From the NCBI RefSeq assembly GCF_016859285.1, contig NC_053402.1, positions 3,434,503 to 3,498,502 on the forward strand: DNA of 64,000 bases, read 5' to 3'. The position numbers were made by a program, and so were the translations under genes. Shown piece after piece: positions 59,006 to 64,000 of this stretch. Source of the stretch: Xiphias gladius. Taxonomy: Eukaryota > Chordata > Actinopteri > Istiophoriformes > Xiphiidae. Numbering within the stretch: the stretch's first letter is position 1; every line of letters starts with the position of its first letter. The notes below the pieces were generated by a model. That model saw only the letters and a list, made by a program, of their open reading frames with translations, was not told where the DNA came from and did no database searches.

Positions 59006-60189
59006 GTAAGAGAGGGACGATCCCCGCACACAGTCAGCCTGCCTCTGTCCTGCTCACATACACTTTTTTACTGATTGTGATTGTGGTTAATCCTTAAGAG
59101 AATAGCCTAACAGCTCCAGATGTCATTTTTTTTCTATTGATGCAGAGGGATGCTGTTGCAACACTCAAGTATTACCTTCATTCAGCTTATGTGAGCTGGA
59201 AACATTAAAGATGTGAAAATCTTCCATCAGACTTGACAGCACAGCAAAGCACAGCAGAGATAACAGAGTCACAGAGGACAGGGAGGATACACTATAAGTC
59301 CTTACAGTATTATTATAGTGATTTGTCGTCATGGAAACACTGTTTGCCAGCTCAACATCACTGGTCTGAGCAGTCTGAATCACACATCCACCATTTGAAT
59401 TGTGTGCATCTGATGACGGGCATGGAAATCTAAGTCGGTGTAACTGTCAGTGTGCTTTTTAGTCTACATTAGCTGTCAATAACATAGCAGCAAGGCCCAG
59501 CATGAGCCTCTCTAAATACTGAGCAATGACAGTCACACTTAATACCAGAATACATGCCTATATACTGCTATATTTATGTTTCCTTTTCCCTTATTTTATT
59601 TATTGAATCATATTGCATTATTGTAAAAATGGCTTCCTGTTTTCTGACTTTTTTCTGTTTTAATTTGCTGTTCATGCAAACTAATTAATTCCGCCATGTT
59701 TACCTGTTGTCTTGATCAATTCAGTATAAAACAGCGTAAGGTGGCCCTGACAGTGCAGGACACCACAATTTTATGAAAACATGCAAATAGACAAAGCACA
59801 AGCAAATTAAGAAAACATCTTCACCGATTCGATAACACATGTACATCTTTTAGAAATAAGAAAACACAAAAAAACACAACCAAATACAGTAAAGCTGCAT
59901 GGTTAGCAGCATATATCTGCAAAATTATACGAATCATGCGATCAGTTTAAACAAACACAAATTTAAAAAAATGATCACTCAAGGATACTCGACTTAATGA
60001 GAAGTTCACGAGTCACAAATCATGGTAACAAGCGTATCTCACCCATGTCCCAGTGTGTTCATCAATTTTTTAGTGTCCCCTGGAAACAGTTGCTTTTAAA
60101 CTCATTTCTGTTGTAGTCTGTGCTACTTGTAGCGTTGCTTGGTTGTGATTTTTGTATTTAGGTATGTTTTCTCAGTTTAGAGTATTGTT

Positions 60190-60475
60190 ACTTCTGCCAA
60201 GGAAGATTGGTAATCACCTGTGTCTATCTGTCTGTCTGTTGGTTTGTTTGTGTATTTGTCAGCAGGATTACGCAAAAACTACTGAACCAATTTGCACCAA
60301 ACTTGGTGGAGGGATAGGGCATGGGCCAGGGAAAAAACCCATAAAATTTTTGGACAGATCCGGATTATTTAATATGAATTTTAATTTTTTTCTCTGAAGT
60401 CTAGTGTGTGTTGTTTGACATTGGCCCTGGTAGAGGTACGCGCTCTACTGAGCGCATTTTGTAGTTACTAAATGC
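60190..60475 (+). repeat. Dispersed repeat with AGCAGGATTACGCAAAAACT core
   Basis: Contains GCAGGATTACGCAAAAACTA, CCAAACTTGGTGGAGGGATA and ACGCGCTCTACTGAGCGC. I recognise it as a repeat found across many fish and other animals. It lies in the first intron of nbr1. Confidence 0.7.
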
Positions 60476-60645
60476 TACAGATGTGTTGTCAGATTGTCGA
60501 AGATGTTTTGTTAGTGTTGAGCCCTCACGGTCACCATAAAATTGTATATTTCTAGAGAACTAATTAATGAGTACAAGAATAGAATTATGTCATATGCCAC
60601 GCCAGTGTTGTAGTGGTGTCTTCAATTTAAGTAAAAATATGCATT

Positions 60646-61737
<1,092 letters not shown>

Positions 61738-61778
61738 GTATATATATATATCTATATATATATATTTGTATATATATG

Positions 61779-61840
<62 letters not shown>

Positions 61841-61849
61841 AATATATAT

Positions 61850-61888
<39 letters not shown>

Positions 61889-61901
61889 AATATATATATA
61901 C

Positions 61902-61934
<33 letters not shown>

Positions 61935-62002
61935 AATATATATATGTATATATATATATATATATATATACAAATATATATATATATATATATACAAATA
62001 TA

Positions 62003-62036
<34 letters not shown>

Positions 62037-62085
62037 CAAATATATATATGTATATATATATATATATATATACAAATATATATAA
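61738..62085. repeat. (TA)n tract with regular ACAAATA interruptions
   Basis: About 350 bases of TA broken at irregular spacing by ACAAATA and TGTATA variants, giving a higher-order pattern. It has expanded inside or beside the catalytic region of Tc1 element C. Confidence 0.95.
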
Positions 62086-62287
62086 CCTAACGTTTCACAA
62101 GGCGGCAATCAAACGACGATTGATTACCACAGTCCTTACATGATGAAAAAGATAACTTATTTTCAAGTTTCTTTAAGGATCAGTAAGTCCTCCTAAATAT
62201 TAGTGAGTAGCTGTAAAGATCACGGCAGTTCTTTTTAGGTCAGTAGGCCTTTCTCATAGTAGTCATTAGACTTGTCATAGAATGAAA

Positions 62288-62417
62288 AGCACAGGTGGAA
62301 GTGATAACATTAATGATGGCTGTGTTCATATTAAAGGATCCAGTAAGTCATACCCTGGAACTGAGCCAACTGATTGGTATACAGGCATCATTAATGTTAT
62401 TAGTTCCACCTGTGCTT
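62288..62417. repeat. Short inverted repeat (hairpin)
   Basis: Arms at 62288-62320 (AGCACAGGTGGAAGTGATAA) and 62385-62417 (TTATTAGTTCCACCTGTGCT) are near-perfect inverted copies with a loop of about 65 bases. It looks like a small palindromic MITE. Confidence 0.8.
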
Positions 62418-62419
62418 GT

Positions 62420-64000
62420 CAACATGTCTACTGTGTCGACTGTCAAAAAGGGCTTTGACCACCATGGAAAATAAGTCATGTGGGCCGTTGAATGCTATTA
62501 ACTTTAGTTAACTAGTTGATAGGTTAGAAATCCAGCATCATTTTAATGTAGCTGTAATACTTTAAAATGCAAAATGCAGCCTCTGGTGGTTTGAACTGAA
62601 ATCTCATACTTGTGTTACAGGCCTGCTAAAATTTGATGGGCACATTTATTACTATTATTATATCAGAATTATATTAAATGTGGAATTTCTGAAGTTACAG
62701 TAAAATGGTGAAACGGAAGTTAGTGTCTTTAGCTTCAGTAATATGACACAGTATTTCTGAGTGAAACAGAATACGTGGACGAGTTTAGTTACAAGAGGAA
62801 ATTAAAATAAATACTATAGATATTGTTGGATCGCTATTGTTGGCGTGGCTTTGTGAATACAGTGCGATACAAAGTGGCAAAGAGATAAGGTCATCTGTGT
62901 TGTTAGGTCAGGAGGAGAAGGATCAGAGTTAAATGAATAGATCTGACCCCAACCACCTTCTTTGGAGATGTAAACAAAGTTTTCACCAGCTGAATTCCTA
63001 ACACACACCTCATACTATGATATTGCACAGACTAGCTAATAGTGCAGTGTGGTTTTATTTCATGGTGGGGTTAGCTAGCTATGTAACTGTACCTGGAGTT
63101 CAAGATGAGTCATGAAAAATATTTGTATGTTTTACAGGAAGAGAAAAGCAGATTTATATCACATATTCAGCCTATAACAAGAGATAAATGAATAATTAAG
63201 ACTGGCACACAGGATAAGAACTTAGTGTCACTGTCTTTGAGGCACTAGCTTTTGGTTATCACTCTGAAATACCCCATCAGACTGCTAGACCTAAAAAGGA
63301 ACAGTCAGACCAAAACTGAAAGCCCAGTTATTTTTCTTTGTACAGATGGGGATTTGTGGTTTGGCTCAGTCAGTGAACACTGATTATGGTAAGTTAATTA
63401 CAGCCATATTAGATGCACAGTTATGCTGCTGCTGACATGCTGCTTTTGCTGTGATTGCCAGTGTAGACAAAGTGTTACTTGTAACCATTATTCAGGACCA
63501 TCATAGTATGTATCGCAGTCATTTATTATCTTAACTTGGACATGAGCCTATGCATACCAGTAGCAGCACCGCAGTCCAGTCACTGATTGAAGAAGAAATC
63601 ATGCACCATCTTTGATTTTACATGCTTGATAATTACTGTAATGGAATAGACCTTTCTTGGCCAGTTAGATGTTGAAATCCTCTTCTACATTGTTTATTTG
63701 GTAAACTAAGAGCTTTGTGTGAAAGAATCAGCCACAGTATGGCCCTTTTGCTAAACTGGTGGTGAAACTTCAGTGCTGTTGCCATGGTTGCCTACAGGTT
63801 AATAGGTGCACATTAATTTAGAACTACAAACAAATTTTTGTGTCATAACTGCCTGGTTATACTGTTCGGTTACCAAAGGTTAATCCATACCATCCAGCCA
63901 ACCAGTTTCAAGAAGTTTTAGTCGCCATGGTAAAATGCAGGGAAACCAGCAGTCAGTCATGGAGTTATTTCACCCAGTAAAATGTTTACGCAATGGACAA
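62420..64000. other. nbr1 first intron, no exon seen
   Basis: No exon with the next PB1 segment was found. A CTTTGTACAG/ATGG acceptor-like site near 63343 is followed by no recognisable coding sequence. Confidence 0.5.

Noticed and set aside
58604-59029. 141-aa minus-strand frame across the nbr1 start
   Set aside because: It is the antisense of a CpG-rich promoter and the PB1 exon; high GC lowers stop frequency.

Overview
The window is vertebrate nuclear DNA from a ray-finned (teleost, probably percomorph) fish. It has intron-exon genes with GT/AG borders, conserved vertebrate gene content (g6pc1-type glucose-6-phosphatase next to the first coding exon of nbr1), and dense teleost repeats: Tc1-like transposons, L2-clade LINEs, a Penelope-like element, a tRNA-derived SINE, TA/GT microsatellites and an endogenous retrovirus. 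No bacterial genes, CRISPR arrays or operons are present.

Layout. 1-1.3 kb: no gene seen. 1.3-6.7 kb: a decayed class I endogenous retrovirus on the + strand (5' LTR, tRNA-Tyr primer site, gag remnant, protease fragment, integrase, env) that lacks reverse transcriptase and a 3' LTR. 6.69-7.31 kb: antisense fragment of a multi-copy, uncharacterised teleost transposon-like protein. 8.3-8.9 kb: LINE 3' end. 12.9-18.2 kb: a stack of antisense retroelements (Penelope-like, then two LINEs). 18.9-39.6 kb: a complete 14-exon SLC6 Na+/Cl- dependent neurotransmitter-type transporter (585 aa), whose introns carry a hAT-like transposase relic, a solo LTR, nested Tc1 elements and a SINE. 39.6-51.8 kb: intergenic, with a foldback element and an antisense LINE fragment. 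51.9-56.5 kb: a complete 5-coding-exon glucose-6-phosphatase catalytic subunit gene (357 aa) with a Tc1 element in intron 4. 56.5-58.7 kb: dispersed repeats. 58.7-64 kb: CpG-rich promoter and first coding exon of nbr1 (PB1 domain), then part of its first intron with another Tc1 copy and a long TA tract.

The three cellular genes are all on the + strand and do not form a pathway. The g6pc-nbr1 neighbourhood matches human 17q21 (G6PC1 ... BRCA1, NBR1), which supports the orthology calls. Exon coordinates were derived by hand; summed exon lengths are exact multiples of three with consistent phases for both complete genes (1758 and 1074 nt). I did not find a convincing new multi-gene system. The most unusual items are the divergent substrate-site residues of the SLC6 protein, the layered transposon insertions in its intron 9, and the unnamed antisense repeat protein next to the retrovirus.
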